Shown: positions 1 to 8,739, counted from the first letter of the stretch. The stretch: DNA of 64,000 nucleotides from Dyadobacter sp. (GCF_017744695.1 NZ_JAGIAS010000002.1:992001-1056000), one strand, 5' to 3'. The notes: generated by a model from the sequence alone, not told the origin. Translations and numbers: made by a program.

Positions 1-41
1 GATCCTGTGATAACCGCAACTTTGTTTTTGAGCGAGTTCAT
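1..41 (-). CDS. Short-chain dehydrogenase/reductase, N-terminal fragment
   Basis: The minus strand opens with an ATG and reads MNSLKNKVAVITG before leaving the window. This is the typical start of an SDR-family NAD(P)-dependent oxidoreductase: the first beta strand followed by the beginning of the TGxxxGxG cofactor-binding loop. Only 13 codons are present, so substrate and subfamily cannot be judged. The same strand carries a CACCTTTG element at 72-79, close to the Bacteroidota -7 consensus TAnnTTTG, which could serve as its promoter. Confidence 0.6.
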   Translation of the reverse strand, partial: MNSLKNKVAVITG

Positions 42-187
42 GGTCGTTTTATTTAATGTGAAAGAACATCACAAAGGTGGCCGACCAGCCCCGCCCCGGG
101 CGTACAAGGATTATAGCAAGAGTTGTAAATATCTCAGAACGGCCCGATTGGCCACAACTTTCGGGCTAATTAACCGACAGTGAGAAG

Positions 188-1786
188 CTATTTTTCCGGG
201 AAACGTTTGAAATAGGTTTTGCCTTTGGGAAACACCTGGTGATCGCTGGCCCATTTGTTCCAATGGGCGGCGAGGTCTTTTAGAATGTCGGGGTGGCTGG
301 CGGCCAGGTTCGAGCTTTCCGTACGGTCTTTTTCGAGATTATACAATTCCCATTTGTCGCCGGGAAGCTTTTTGACCGCCTTCCAGGGGCCGTGGATGAC
401 GGCACAGTTTTCTTCGTGCTCCCAGTAAAAATAGTCATGCGTTTTGCCTGTGCCTCCGGTGATGGCCGGGATCAGGGAAATACCCGTCGATTTGATGATG
501 GTATGATTGTTAAATGTCGCAGGATACCTCGCATTGGCTGCTTCGATGGCCGTCGGCATAATGTCTATGATGTGGTAAGGCAGTCGCACCAGTCCGCCGC
601 GGTTGCCGACGCCGCCCGCGGGCCAGCTCACGATCATGGGCGTAGCGGTACCACCTTCATAGGTTGTATTCTTCCACTTTTTATAAGGGGTATTGGACAC
701 GGTGGCCCATCCGGCGCCGTACGATACCGCCCAGAATTTGGCCGGATTGTTCACCTCTTCCATCGGTTTTCCGCCCAGCTCCTGATATGGCTCCGCTGCG
801 GCACCATTGTCGGACAGGAACATGATCAGCGTGTTATCAAACTCCTTCCTTTCTTTCAGCGTCTCAATCACCTTACCGATATTGTAGTCGAGCGCATACA
901 CCTGGGCCGCATACACGCTCATACGGTAAGCGACGTCCTTCTTTTCCTGTTCGGTCAGCCCGGACCACGGCCGCATATCCCGTTCAGAAACACCCCATTC
1001 GGGTTTTACCAAGCCGAGTTTTAGCTGTTTACGCCACCGTTCATGCCGGACCGAATCCCAGCCGACCAGGTACTTGTCCTGAAACATTTGGATATCCGCC
1101 TGCTTGGCATGCAACGGCCAGTGCGGCGCATTAAATGCGAGGTAAAGAAAGAACGGCTTGCTATCCTTCTGTTCCCGGATAAACCTGACCGCATTGTCGG
1201 CAAAAGCGTCGGTTGTGTAATAATCCTCCGGCACATCGTAACCAGGCTCGCCGTTATCCACCGTAATGCCGCGTGGCGGAAATGGTTTCAAATAGCTCGA
1301 CCCGCCTGATAAAATTCCATAATACCGCTCAAAACCACGTTGCAGCGGCCATTTTTCCTTCCCATGCATGCCCACGTGCCATTTTCCCGACATGTAGGTA
1401 TGATACCCGGCAGTTTTCAGCACCTCTGCTATCGTCACCGCGTTTTTTGTCAGATACCCCCGGTAGCCGTCTACCCCTTCGTTGTTAATGGTTGAATCCT
1501 CCGGGTCTTCGGCCATACGCCCTATGCCCGCGTCGTGCGGGTACAGGCCCGTAAGCAGGCTCGCGCGGGAAGGACAGCAGCGGGTATTGTTGTAGAAATG
1601 GGTAAAACGAACACCCGATTTAGCGAGGAAGTCGATGTTCGGGGTCGGGATTTCACTGCCGTAACAACCTACATCGGAGAAACCCAGGTCGTCGGCGAGA
1701 ATTACGACAATGTTCGGCCGCTTCTTCTGCGCCAGACAAAGCGCCGGCAAAGTCAGCAGCGCTATCAGTAATACACTCTTTTTCAC
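188..1786 (-). CDS. Secreted arylsulfatase (S1 sulfatase family)
   Basis: Formylglycine-dependent sulfatase that would hydrolyse sulfate esters, probably on a glycan, in the periplasm or at the cell surface. I place the start at a GTG (1784-1786), which makes the protein begin with a clean signal peptide (MKKSVLLIALLTLPALCLAQ); the longer in-frame version begins inside the preceding gene. Visible motifs: PNIVVILADDLG with the metal-binding Asp pair (about residues 33-34), and the CCPSRASLLTG signature whose first Cys (about residue 71) is the residue converted to formylglycine. GKWHVG and a downstream SDNGAA metal ligand segment follow. The gene lies 7 bp downstream of a second sulfatase, so the two are probably co-transcribed. 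The substrate cannot be assigned from sequence alone. Confidence 0.9.
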   Translation of the reverse strand: MKKSVLLIALLTLPALCLAQKKRPNIVVILADDLGFSDVGCYGSEIPTPNIDFLAKSGVRFTHFYNNTRCCPSRASLLTGLYPHDAGIGRMAEDPEDSTINNEGVDGYRGYLTKNAVTIAEVLKTAGYHTYMSGKWHVGMHGKEKWPLQRGFERYYGILSGGSSYLKPFPPRGITVDNGEPGYDVPEDYYTTDAFADNAVRFIREQKDSKPFFLYLAFNAPHWPLHAKQADIQMFQDKYLVGWDSVRHERWRKQLKLGLVKPEWGVSERDMRPWSGLTEQEKKDVAYRMSVYAAQVYALDYNIGKVIETLKERKEFDNTLIMFLSDNGAAAEPYQELGGKPMEEVNNPAKFWAVSYGAGWATVSNTPYKKWKNTTYEGGTATPMIVSWPAGGVGNRGGLVRLPYHIIDIMPTAIEAANARYPATFNNHTIIKSTGISLIPAITGGTGKTHDYFYWEHEENCAVIHGPWKAVKKLPGDKWELYNLEKDRTESSNLAASHPDILKDLAAHWNKWASDHQVFPKGKTYFKRFPEK

Positions 1787-1793
1787 CGGATTA

Positions 1794-3179
1794 TCAATTG
1801 GCGTTGAGCTTCGGCAACGATTTCCACCACACAACCAGCTTTCCGCTCAGCTCCTTTGCGATTTTCTCTTCCTTTGCCACAAGATTGGTGGTTTCAGCGG
1901 AGTCTTTCACAATATTGTAAAGCTCAATTTTGCTGCCATCTGCATCCATGAGCAACTTCCATTCGCCCGAGCGCACGGCGAGCCGCGGGCTGCGGTCGTT
2001 GCCTTTCGGATAGTTATAGGCGATGTCGTTTCGTCCGTATTCCCAAAACATTTCTTTTTTCCTCAATGAAGGTTTGCCCAGTAGTATGCCCGACCGGTCG
2101 ACGCCGTCGCTGTGGTAACTTTCCGGAATTTTTACACCTGCCAATCGGGATAATGTAGGTAAAAGATCGGTCGCGTGGAGTTCCGAGCGTTCATCCGTCT
2201 TATTGGCAGGAATGTGGTCCGGCCAGCTAATGATAAAAGGCATGCGGATACCCCCTTCGTAAAGCGACAGCTTCGATCCGCGCAAGCCGCCACTCCGCGT
2301 ACCACCGAAGGTAGGGAGCGCGCCATTGTCGCTGGTGAAAATAATGATCGTATTTTCAGCCATTCCGAGTTCTTTGAGGCCATCGAGCAACCGACCGATT
2401 TGTACATCATATTCTTTGAGCACTCCCTTGAATGCGGCTTCTTCCTGCGGTTTCAGGGGAGATTTACCCGTGTATTCGGCTTCCGGCTCTGGTACCCAGG
2501 GCGTATGCACGTCGTCGGGCCAGAGGTTGATGAAACACGGCTGACCCTTATGCCGCTTCATGAAGTCCAGCGTTTTGCCGACGAAATATTCCGTCCGGTC
2601 CCATCGCTTGACGCTGTCCTTTTCAGACCATATCCAGTTGGTAGCGGTAATAGCCGGGTCAGGTTCGGGGCTTTCGTAGGTGCTTGCATGTTCATCGAAG
2701 CCATATTGTGCAAAGCCGGGCGCATTGGTAACGTCCCTGCCTCCGCCCATATGCCACTTCCCGAAATGCCCGGTAGCATAGCCTGCATCTTTGAAAAAAC
2801 GTGCCATGGAAGGCGCTTCCGGAGTCAGGTAATCGATCTGCTCGGCGTCTTTGTTATGCTTTTGGGTGTCCAGAAACGTGGTGAAGTTCCATTTCCCGGG
2901 CTGCATGCCGGTGAGAATACTGGCCCGCGAAGGCGAGCAAATCGGCGCGCCGCTGTAATATTGTGTAAGTTTGAGCCCAGTGGCCGCGAGCCTGTCGATA
3001 TTCGGGGTAGCGACAAAACGTCCGCCATAAGCACCAACATCACCATAACCCATATCGTCGGTCAGGATCACAATGATGTTGGGTTGCGACGTCGCCGCCC
3101 GTCGCTGGGCAATGGCCGGCAGCACACTGACTACCAGCACAATACATATCAGGATTTTTTCTAACTTCTTTATTTCCAT
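1794..3179 (-). CDS. Secreted sulfatase (S1 sulfatase family)
   Basis: Second formylglycine-dependent sulfatase, 461 aa. It has an N-terminal signal peptide ending around PAIAQ, then PNIIVILTDDMGYGDVG (Asp pair of the calcium site, residues 41-42) and the ICSPSRASILTG signature with Cys81 as the formylglycine precursor. GHFGKWHMGGG and TSDNGALPTFGG complete the usual active-site set. It differs clearly from the downstream sulfatase, so this is not a recent tandem duplicate; the pair may remove different sulfates from one substrate. It ends with TGA 7 bp before the GTG of that gene. A perfect 8-bp inverted repeat lies just upstream (3186-3210), between its start and the stop of the ABC permease. 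A maturation enzyme (anSME or FGE) must be encoded elsewhere. Confidence 0.92.
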   Translation of the reverse strand: MEIKKLEKILICIVLVVSVLPAIAQRRAATSQPNIIVILTDDMGYGDVGAYGGRFVATPNIDRLAATGLKLTQYYSGAPICSPSRASILTGMQPGKWNFTTFLDTQKHNKDAEQIDYLTPEAPSMARFFKDAGYATGHFGKWHMGGGRDVTNAPGFAQYGFDEHASTYESPEPDPAITATNWIWSEKDSVKRWDRTEYFVGKTLDFMKRHKGQPCFINLWPDDVHTPWVPEPEAEYTGKSPLKPQEEAAFKGVLKEYDVQIGRLLDGLKELGMAENTIIIFTSDNGALPTFGGTRSGGLRGSKLSLYEGGIRMPFIISWPDHIPANKTDERSELHATDLLPTLSRLAGVKIPESYHSDGVDRSGILLGKPSLRKKEMFWEYGRNDIAYNYPKGNDRSPRLAVRSGEWKLLMDADGSKIELYNIVKDSAETTNLVAKEEKIAKELSGKLVVWWKSLPKLNAN

Positions 3180-3185
3180 GAATCT

Positions 3186-3210
3186 CTATATTGTGTCTGC
3201 GCCAATATAG
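3186..3210. repeat. 8-bp inverted repeat between permease and sulfatase
   Basis: CTATATTG and CAATATAG form a perfect 8-bp inverted repeat with a 9-nt loop. It sits in the 45-bp gap between the stop of the ABC permease (3225) and the start of the sulfatase (3179). No T-run follows, so an intrinsic terminator is unlikely. It could be an operator for the sulfatase pair or an RNA hairpin that sets the ratio of the two transcripts. Confidence 0.4.
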
Positions 3211-3224
3211 TAAATCCATAGAAT

Positions 3225-5627
3225 TTACTCGCTTCTTAAACTCCTGACGGGGTTCATCAAGGCTGCACGGATGCTCTGGAAGCTGACGGTGAACAATGCA
3301 ATAGCGATCGACAGGACACCCGCCAGCAGGAACACCCACCATCGGATGTCGGTATGATAGGCAAAATCCTGTAACCAGTTTTTCATGCCGTACCACGCAA
3401 TGGGTGACGCAATGAGAATCGCCACAACGACCGGTTTGAGAAAATCCTTCGAAAGCAGGCCCACAATGCTTGGTACCGAAGCGCCCAGCACTTTCCGCAC
3501 ACCGATTTCTTTCGTCCGGAGTTCGGCCATGAACATCGAAAGGCCCAATAAACCCATACACGAAATAAGGATCGCAATGCCCGCGAATATACCGAACAAC
3601 ACCTGCTGGGTTTGCTCAAGTGCGTAAAGCTGGCCGAAGCGCTGGTCGAGGAACTCGTATTGGAAAGGCACATCGGGGAAGCGGCCCTTCCATACCGACC
3701 CGAGGTGTGCGAGTGCGCCCTGGATATCCTTGCCTGCCACTTGCACGGATACCCGCCCGAGGTGGCCCGGCTGGTAGAACATCACAATAGGTGCTACTTT
3801 TTGATGCAGTGACTCGAAATGGTAGTCGGTGGTGACGCCGATGATCTGCCCGCGCATTTCACCATAACCAAAGCGGTTACCAATGGCGTCCGCCGGGTTT
3901 TTCCAGCCCAGCAGGCGGGCCGCGGTTGCATTGAGGATAAACCCGTTGGTCCGGTCGGTCGGGTACTGGCGGGAGAAGTTCCTGCCTGCTGCCATCTGGA
4001 TTTGGTACGCGGGAATGAAGTCTTCATCCACGGAAAGCGACTTGATCGTGATTTGTGTAGGCGTCATCGAATCGCCTTTCATGACATAAGCATCCCACGA
4101 ATCGAGCAAGCGGCCCGAAGGAATACGCGACGACCGCCCCACTTCCCTCACCCCCGCATGTTCCTTGAAACGCTGCCGGATCGCCTCCACATCCATCGTT
4201 GAATCGTCCGGCATGCTGAACGTAATCACCTGATCTTTGGCATATCCAAGCTTATAATTCTGAATGAAGCGCATTTGATTATAAACCACCGTCGTGCTGA
4301 TAATCAGCGTGACGGCGATCGCGAATTGAGCCACTACGAGCGTCTGACGCAGGTTTCCATTTTTGAGCGCCGATGCGATCTTACCCTTCAAAACCGCGAT
4401 TGGCTGAAAACCCGTCATGAAAAATGCCGGATAGCTACCCGCCACCAATCCCGTGAAGATTGTAATACCTAGCAAAATCCCCAGGAAAGCAGGGTCCAGC
4501 AATGCCGACATGGAAAGCTGTTTTTGGGTAAAATTATTAAACAATGGCAGGCATAGAACCACGGCTACAAAGGCAATCACAACGGAAATTGCGACCAGCA
4601 CCACCGATTCGCTCAGGAACTGATTTACCAGCTGCGTACGTACCGCGCCTATCACCTTGCGCATACCCACTTCCTTCGCACGCGTGGCTGATTTAGCGGT
4701 TGCGAGGTTCATGTAATTGATACAGGCAATCAGCAAGATAAAAATCGCAATCGCCGAAAACAGATATACATATTGAATATCCCCATTCGCCTCGATCTCT
4801 GAATCCAGGTGGGAACGCAGGTGAATATCGGTAAGCTTCGTCAGCGTCAGCACCGAGTATTTCGAAGCTTTGGGATCAATGTGCTTGTTCTGAAATGCGG
4901 GAAATGCCGCAGCCAGTTTCCGGGCGTCATAATGCTTTGGTAAAAGCAGGAACGTCGAGAACGAATTATTACCCCAGTTGGTACGAAGCCCCTCCGCACC
5001 ATAAACACGGTTATCATTGAGGGTCGAGAAAGAAACCAGGAAATTGGGATGGAAATGCGATTGTGAAGGCAATGGCTCAAAAACGCCCGTGACCGTGTAA
5101 TCAAACTGGTTGTCCAGCCGCACCACTTTTCCGATCGGGTCTTCATTTCCGAAGTATTTCTCGGCCATAGGTCGGGAAAACATGATTGAAAAAGGGTTTT
5201 CGAGCGCCCTGTCGGGATTTCCCTGGTCTATTTTAAAAGTAAATACCTTAAAAATATTTGCCTCGACGGCAAACATCTGATCCTCAGAAAACCGCTTCTC
5301 CCCATACTTCACCAACGCCCCGGTTTCGAGCAAGCGTACCACCTGTTCTACCTGTGGGAAATCCTGCTTCACCAGCGGACCGAAAGGCGGCGCAGCGTGC
5401 CCCAGCCGCAGCGATACCGTGCCGTCGTTGGCCAGGAAAGTGCGGTTCAGCCGGTAAATACGGTCAGCATGTTCATGAAAACGGTCGTAGGCCAACTCGT
5501 CCTTCACATACAAAGCAAGGAGCAAAAAACAGGTAAGTCCGAGTGAGACGCCGGAAATGTTGATGAAGCTGAAAGCCTTGTGCTTCGTCAGGTTCCGGAA
5601 GGCGATTTTCAGGTAATTCTTGAACAT
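3225..5627 (-). CDS. ABC transporter permease, MacB/FtsX type (800 aa)
   Basis: Inner-membrane permease with two repeats of a periplasmic MacB_PCD-like domain followed by an FtsX domain. The N-terminus MFKNYLKIAFRNLTKHKAFS leads into the first membrane helix (about 21-43). FtsX signatures appear twice: RAKEVGMRKVIGA near the middle and RTKEIGVRKVLGAS near the C-terminus. Members of this expanded Bacteroidota family are thought to couple ATP hydrolysis in a separate cytosolic subunit to periplasmic conformational work, such as peptide, lipoprotein or toxic-compound export. No ATPase gene is adjacent. Upstream, at 5751-5766, lies a TGTCCG-N4-CGGAC palindrome; a related site sits at a similar distance (about 120 bp) upstream of the permease starting at 19023. 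Confidence 0.9.
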   Translation of the reverse strand: MFKNYLKIAFRNLTKHKAFSFINISGVSLGLTCFLLLALYVKDELAYDRFHEHADRIYRLNRTFLANDGTVSLRLGHAAPPFGPLVKQDFPQVEQVVRLLETGALVKYGEKRFSEDQMFAVEANIFKVFTFKIDQGNPDRALENPFSIMFSRPMAEKYFGNEDPIGKVVRLDNQFDYTVTGVFEPLPSQSHFHPNFLVSFSTLNDNRVYGAEGLRTNWGNNSFSTFLLLPKHYDARKLAAAFPAFQNKHIDPKASKYSVLTLTKLTDIHLRSHLDSEIEANGDIQYVYLFSAIAIFILLIACINYMNLATAKSATRAKEVGMRKVIGAVRTQLVNQFLSESVVLVAISVVIAFVAVVLCLPLFNNFTQKQLSMSALLDPAFLGILLGITIFTGLVAGSYPAFFMTGFQPIAVLKGKIASALKNGNLRQTLVVAQFAIAVTLIISTTVVYNQMRFIQNYKLGYAKDQVITFSMPDDSTMDVEAIRQRFKEHAGVREVGRSSRIPSGRLLDSWDAYVMKGDSMTPTQITIKSLSVDEDFIPAYQIQMAAGRNFSRQYPTDRTNGFILNATAARLLGWKNPADAIGNRFGYGEMRGQIIGVTTDYHFESLHQKVAPIVMFYQPGHLGRVSVQVAGKDIQGALAHLGSVWKGRFPDVPFQYEFLDQRFGQLYALEQTQQVLFGIFAGIAILISCMGLLGLSMFMAELRTKEIGVRKVLGASVPSIVGLLSKDFLKPVVVAILIASPIAWYGMKNWLQDFAYHTDIRWWVFLLAGVLSIAIALFTVSFQSIRAALMNPVRSLRSE

Positions 5628-5750
5628 GTTTGTCAGTATTTGGGGCCCTGGTCAGGCAAAGGAGAAAGAATGTCGGTTCGGAACGGGAGACTAACAAATG
5701 CATGCCACCTCTACAACACTTTGGAAATCAAAATATTAATCAAATCCCCC

Positions 5751-5830
5751 TGTCCGAAATCGGACGCCGTTGTCCGTGACTGCACGGCTTCCGTGAGCTG
5801 AAAACGGACAGAAGCGTTCGCATCCGAACG
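5751..5830. promoter_or_regulatory. Cluster of palindromic operator-like sites
   Basis: This divergent region holds GTCCGAAATCGGAC (5752-5765), another TGTCCG at 5771-5776, CGGACA at 5805-5810, and CGTTCG-CATC-CGAACG (5815-5830). The arms share a TGTCCG/CGGACA theme. The sites lie 45-125 bp upstream of a sigma-54-like promoter on the plus strand and about 120 bp upstream of the permease ATG on the minus strand. That placement fits an enhancer-type binding site for an NtrC-like activator, but no such regulator is encoded in this window. Confidence 0.5.
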
Positions 5831-5874
5831 CCCTATTATTATCAAAAAGCATTATTTATCAACAAGTTACATGT

Positions 5875-5890
5875 TGGCACAATACTTGAA
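5875..5890 (+). promoter_or_regulatory. Sigma-54-like -24/-12 promoter
   Basis: TGGCACAATACTTGAA matches the sigma-54 consensus TGGCACG-N4-TTGCA closely: the -24 block TGGCAC is complete and TTG lies at the correct spacing. The one important departure is A instead of C in the -12 GC. A start site near 5901 would leave a leader of about 17 nt before the ATG at 5918. The palindromes at 5751-5830 would act as its upstream activating sites. Confidence 0.5.
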
Positions 5891-5917
5891 CAAGCCCGAT
5901 TATCCCATCCATATGCT

Positions 5918-7312
5918 ATGAAAAACAAATTCCTCACGTTCATCCTTTTCTCCAATTTTCTAACCAACGCGCTTTACGCCCAAAACGACCTGCTTTCCCG
6001 CCGCATCGACTCCCTGATGCAGGCCGCGCACCGGATCGGTGTTTTCAACGGAAATGTAATAGTAGTAAGCAAAGGGCAAACGATCTACCAAGCGGCCGTC
6101 GGGTTCGCCGACGGTAGCAGGCAACACCCGTTGACGATGCAAAAACGATTCGATATCGGCTCCATCGCCAAGGAATTCAACGGGGTGTCGATCATGCTGC
6201 TCGCCGAGAAAAGGAAACTTTCGGTAACCGACCCGATCCGCAAATACCTTCCCGAACTCCCGCCCTGGGCCGACAGCATTCAGATCTCGCATTTGCTCAA
6301 CTACACCAGCGGATTGCCCGCAGGCGCTGCAAATACCGATCAGGATGTCCTCAATCAGCTGCTGGCGCTTAAACACCTCGCGAATACCCCCGGGAAAGCA
6401 TACCAATACGCCTACTCCAACGTGTACCTGCAACAGCGGATCGTAGAGAACGTTTCCGGTTTGAAATACCAGACATTTGTAGAGAAAAATATCCTGAATC
6501 CGACCGGAATGAAGCACACCGCCATGGACTTGCCGTTGAACGACACCACCATGGCGATCGCCTTCAATAACAAATTCGTCAACGAAAAGCCGAAAGAAAC
6601 GACTACCGGCTGGCCCCGCTTGCCGGCGGAAGACCTGCTGCGGTTCATGGCGGCAGTTGACGGCTACAAACTCGTGGGCAAAGCGTCGGTGCAGCAGCTT
6701 TCACAGCATTTCGGGGAAGGCGAAAGCAGCCTGGGCGAAGCGAGGTTCGAGCAGGGGGAGCTGGTCTGGCACCAGCACCACGGTTCCAATTTCAATTACG
6801 AAGCCCTGATCACACACGACCTGAAAAACGACCGGTTCGTGATATTGACGACCAGCAACCAGAATTTCAAAGTACGCCAGCTTGCGACAGCCATCCTTTC
6901 GATCCTCGACAACAAGCCCTACACCGTCCCCAAACGTTCGCTTTACCTCGAACTGCGCGAGGAAATGCTGGCCGATTTCGACACCGGCGTAGCGTTTTAC
7001 CGGACTGCCACGGAACAGAAAAAAGACATGTACGACCTTTCGTTCCCTATCGGCGACCTCGTCAATACCGGCAAGTTTCTCATGCGCCGCAACCGGATCG
7101 ACGACGCCATCAAAGTATTCACGCTCGGTCTCCTTCTGGATTTACAGGATAAAGACTACGCCATCGCCTGCCAGTTTATCGCCGAAGCGTATAAACAGCA
7201 GGGTAAGAACGACATGGCGGCTTTATATGCGCAGCAAGCCGTCCGGAAAGATCCGGACAACAAAATTGCGCGTTCTATGCTGGATCGGGCGGGAATGGCA
7301 GGTAAAAACTAA
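5918..7312 (+). CDS. Secreted serine hydrolase (beta-lactamase/PBP4-like) with C-terminal repeat region
   Basis: A signal peptide (to about ALYAQ, residue 21) is followed by a beta-lactamase-family serine hydrolase domain. The catalytic triad motifs are visible: SxxK as SIAK (Ser82, Lys85), YxN as YSN (166-168), and HHG (287-289) in place of KTG. The region after about residue 370 looks like TPR-type helical repeats, ending with a stretch typical of bacterial TPRs (AEAYKQQGKNDMAALYAQQA). Class C/AmpH-like members of this family are esterases, peptidases or D-aminopeptidases rather than true antibiotic hydrolases. It is preceded by a sigma-54-like promoter and palindromic sites, unusual for a hydrolase and suggesting a dedicated activator. 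It ends 4 bp inside the convergent gene at 7309. Confidence 0.88.
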   Translation: MKNKFLTFILFSNFLTNALYAQNDLLSRRIDSLMQAAHRIGVFNGNVIVVSKGQTIYQAAVGFADGSRQHPLTMQKRFDIGSIAKEFNGVSIMLLAEKRKLSVTDPIRKYLPELPPWADSIQISHLLNYTSGLPAGAANTDQDVLNQLLALKHLANTPGKAYQYAYSNVYLQQRIVENVSGLKYQTFVEKNILNPTGMKHTAMDLPLNDTTMAIAFNNKFVNEKPKETTTGWPRLPAEDLLRFMAAVDGYKLVGKASVQQLSQHFGEGESSLGEARFEQGELVWHQHHGSNFNYEALITHDLKNDRFVILTTSNQNFKVRQLATAILSILDNKPYTVPKRSLYLELREEMLADFDTGVAFYRTATEQKKDMYDLSFPIGDLVNTGKFLMRRNRIDDAIKVFTLGLLLDLQDKDYAIACQFIAEAYKQQGKNDMAALYAQQAVRKDPDNKIARSMLDRAGMAGKN

Positions 7313-7743
7313 TAGCATAAAGCCGCAGGTTGTTTGTAGCCGCGCAGGCCTTTAAACCAGGCGTAGAGTACCTGGAAAAATTTGGGCGTGGTACGAACTA
7401 TTCGCTGCTTCCGGCTCGTGGTTTGGATGCTCGGCGAATTCCCGGCGCCGGGGCCTTGTGCGGCGGAGGCCGCTACCAGAATATCCAATGCGCCGTTGGT
7501 GAGCCCGTAAATGTCTTCCTGAAGTTCTTCGAGCAAGTTGGCTGCCCGTCCGCGGAGATGATGCCGGTCGGCGATCTGAAGGGTTGTTTTGACGGCGAAA
7601 TCGTAAATTTCCTGCGAAAGCTGGTCGCAAAGCTCGCACATATCGACTCTCCGTTCGGGCAGAACTATGTTCCTGGCCTTCATTTCCTGGATTTTACGCT
7701 CGGTTTTCGTGACCAATTCGGCCCGGATTTCATTTAAATTCAT
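7309..7743 (-). CDS. Hypothetical protein (144 aa)
   Basis: I do not recognise a family. The first two thirds look helical and charged, with a CELC pair at residues 36-39 and a HHLRGR segment. The last 40 residues are basic with aromatic residues and end in a Cys-Tyr. There is no signal peptide or membrane helix. The stop overlaps the stop of the serine hydrolase by 4 bp, and the gene is divergent from the resolvase-like gene at 7905. The 161-bp gap upstream is AT-rich near 7795-7845 and probably holds both promoters. Confidence 0.55.
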   Translation of the reverse strand: MNLNEIRAELVTKTERKIQEMKARNIVLPERRVDMCELCDQLSQEIYDFAVKTTLQIADRHHLRGRAANLLEELQEDIYGLTNGALDILVAASAAQGPGAGNSPSIQTTSRKQRIVRTTPKFFQVLYAWFKGLRGYKQPAALCY

Positions 7744-7904
7744 GTTATGGGTGCTGTTAGAGGAGTATTCAAGAACGCATAAACGCTCTCAGAAATATTA
7801 TCAATATTTTGATAGAATCAAAGGTTTAATTTTTTTCTAATCGGGATCTGTCTACTCTGGCCCCCTGTATGCCCTATTTTTAGCACTCATCATTAGAACA
7901 GGGA

Positions 7905-8210
7905 ATGTTTATAGGCTATTTGCCGTACGAGGCAGAAGACACTTTTTTGGAAAAACTTCAAATGGCCGGGTGCCATCAAATCATCAGGGAAACGAAAGCC
8001 GACGGACAGCCGGGCCTGTCGAAAATAATCAACGAATTGCGCGAAGGCGACGTGCTGATACTATGCCATAGCAGCCACGCGGGAGCAGAAACAGACTTTC
8101 TGCGTGTATTGGTCCAGGTCGGTACCAAATGTGCCCATTTTGTTTCCATCGACGAAGACTTCGACACGCTCCGCGACACGGCGCTCCACTACGCGGGAGC
8201 CACGCGTTAA
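7905..8210 (+). CDS. Resolvase-fold protein lacking the catalytic serine
   Basis: The 101-aa sequence follows the N-terminal domain of serine recombinases almost element by element: an opening beta strand (MFIGYLP), a helix ending in AGCHQIIRE, then L..IINELREGDVLILCHSSHAG, and VQVGTKCAHFVSIDEDFDT. In active resolvases the opening strand carries the nucleophilic Ser of the RVS motif; here that position reads GYLPYE with no serine. No helix-turn-helix or zinc-ribbon DNA-binding part follows. The protein is therefore probably not a recombinase; it may be a regulatory or adaptor relic of the fold. Homology is by eye and should be tested with a profile search. Confidence 0.65.
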   Translation: MFIGYLPYEAEDTFLEKLQMAGCHQIIRETKADGQPGLSKIINELREGDVLILCHSSHAGAETDFLRVLVQVGTKCAHFVSIDEDFDTLRDTALHYAGATR

Positions 8211-8374
8211 CGCCATCTCACGGCTTTTCCATTGAGTAAATAATGGGAATAAATAACGCCAAGTATCTGTGAATAATAGTATTAGGTATTGGAATTTTAT
8301 TATATTTATCCCGTCTGGCGCATCACCGCATGCACAGGCGGAACCGCTTCCAACCACCCAAATCAGCATTTCAC

Positions 8375-8620
8375 ATGAAAGCATTATTTACTCGCAAAAC
8401 GGTAGCGTCAATTTGCATTCTGATGGTCGCCGGTCTTCCCTGGTCATGCGTAAAAGATCATGATCCGCTCGTTAAAGTCACTTGCTCCTGCGATATCCTG
8501 GATAACAGCGGGCCGATCGGCAAAGACACCAGAACGCTGGACTGCCCCGGCGGCAAATATACCTGCAAATGCGGCGACCTTGCGCACCGCGGCGGCATCG
8601 CGGAGTTTCATTGCGACTAG
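8375..8620 (+). CDS. Small cysteine-rich putative lipoprotein
   Basis: An 81-aa protein with a charged start (MKALFTRK), a hydrophobic core and GLPWSC, where Cys25 could be lipidated. The mature part is short and has six further cysteines (37, 39, 57, 64, 66 and 80), including C-S-C and C-K-C pairs, suggesting disulfides or metal binding. I start it at the ATG at 8375, because the longer version would place 15 extra residues before the signal peptide. No family recognised. It is expressed in the same direction as the glycosyltransferase 120 bp downstream, which has its own promoter-like element. Confidence 0.6.
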   Translation: MKALFTRKTVASICILMVAGLPWSCVKDHDPLVKVTCSCDILDNSGPIGKDTRTLDCPGGKYTCKCGDLAHRGGIAEFHCD

Positions 8621-8704
8621 CAGAAGAGAATACATAAAACGCATTTCATGTGCTTCATATGACGGTTCATCTGAGTGAGCGTAGGCCACCAGATTGCCCC
8701 CTCC

Positions 8705-8712
8705 TACTTTTG
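8705..8712 (+). promoter_or_regulatory. Bacteroidota -7 element upstream of GT1 gene
   Basis: TACTTTTG matches TAnnTTTG exactly and ends 27 nt before the ATG at 8740. No convincing -33 TTTG is visible at the usual distance. Confidence 0.4.
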
Positions 8713-8739
8713 TCTCGTTCAACACGAGTCAAATTAGCC

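Noticed and set aside
2175..3164. Long plus-strand ORF (329 codons) opposite the sulfatase
   Set aside because: It is the antisense of a gene with clear catalytic motifs, and its translation has no recognisable features.
5697..5710. Possible sigma-54 promoter for the first ABC permease on the minus strand (TGGCATG)
   Set aside because: The -12 GC is absent at the required spacing; only the palindrome upstream is kept as a signal.
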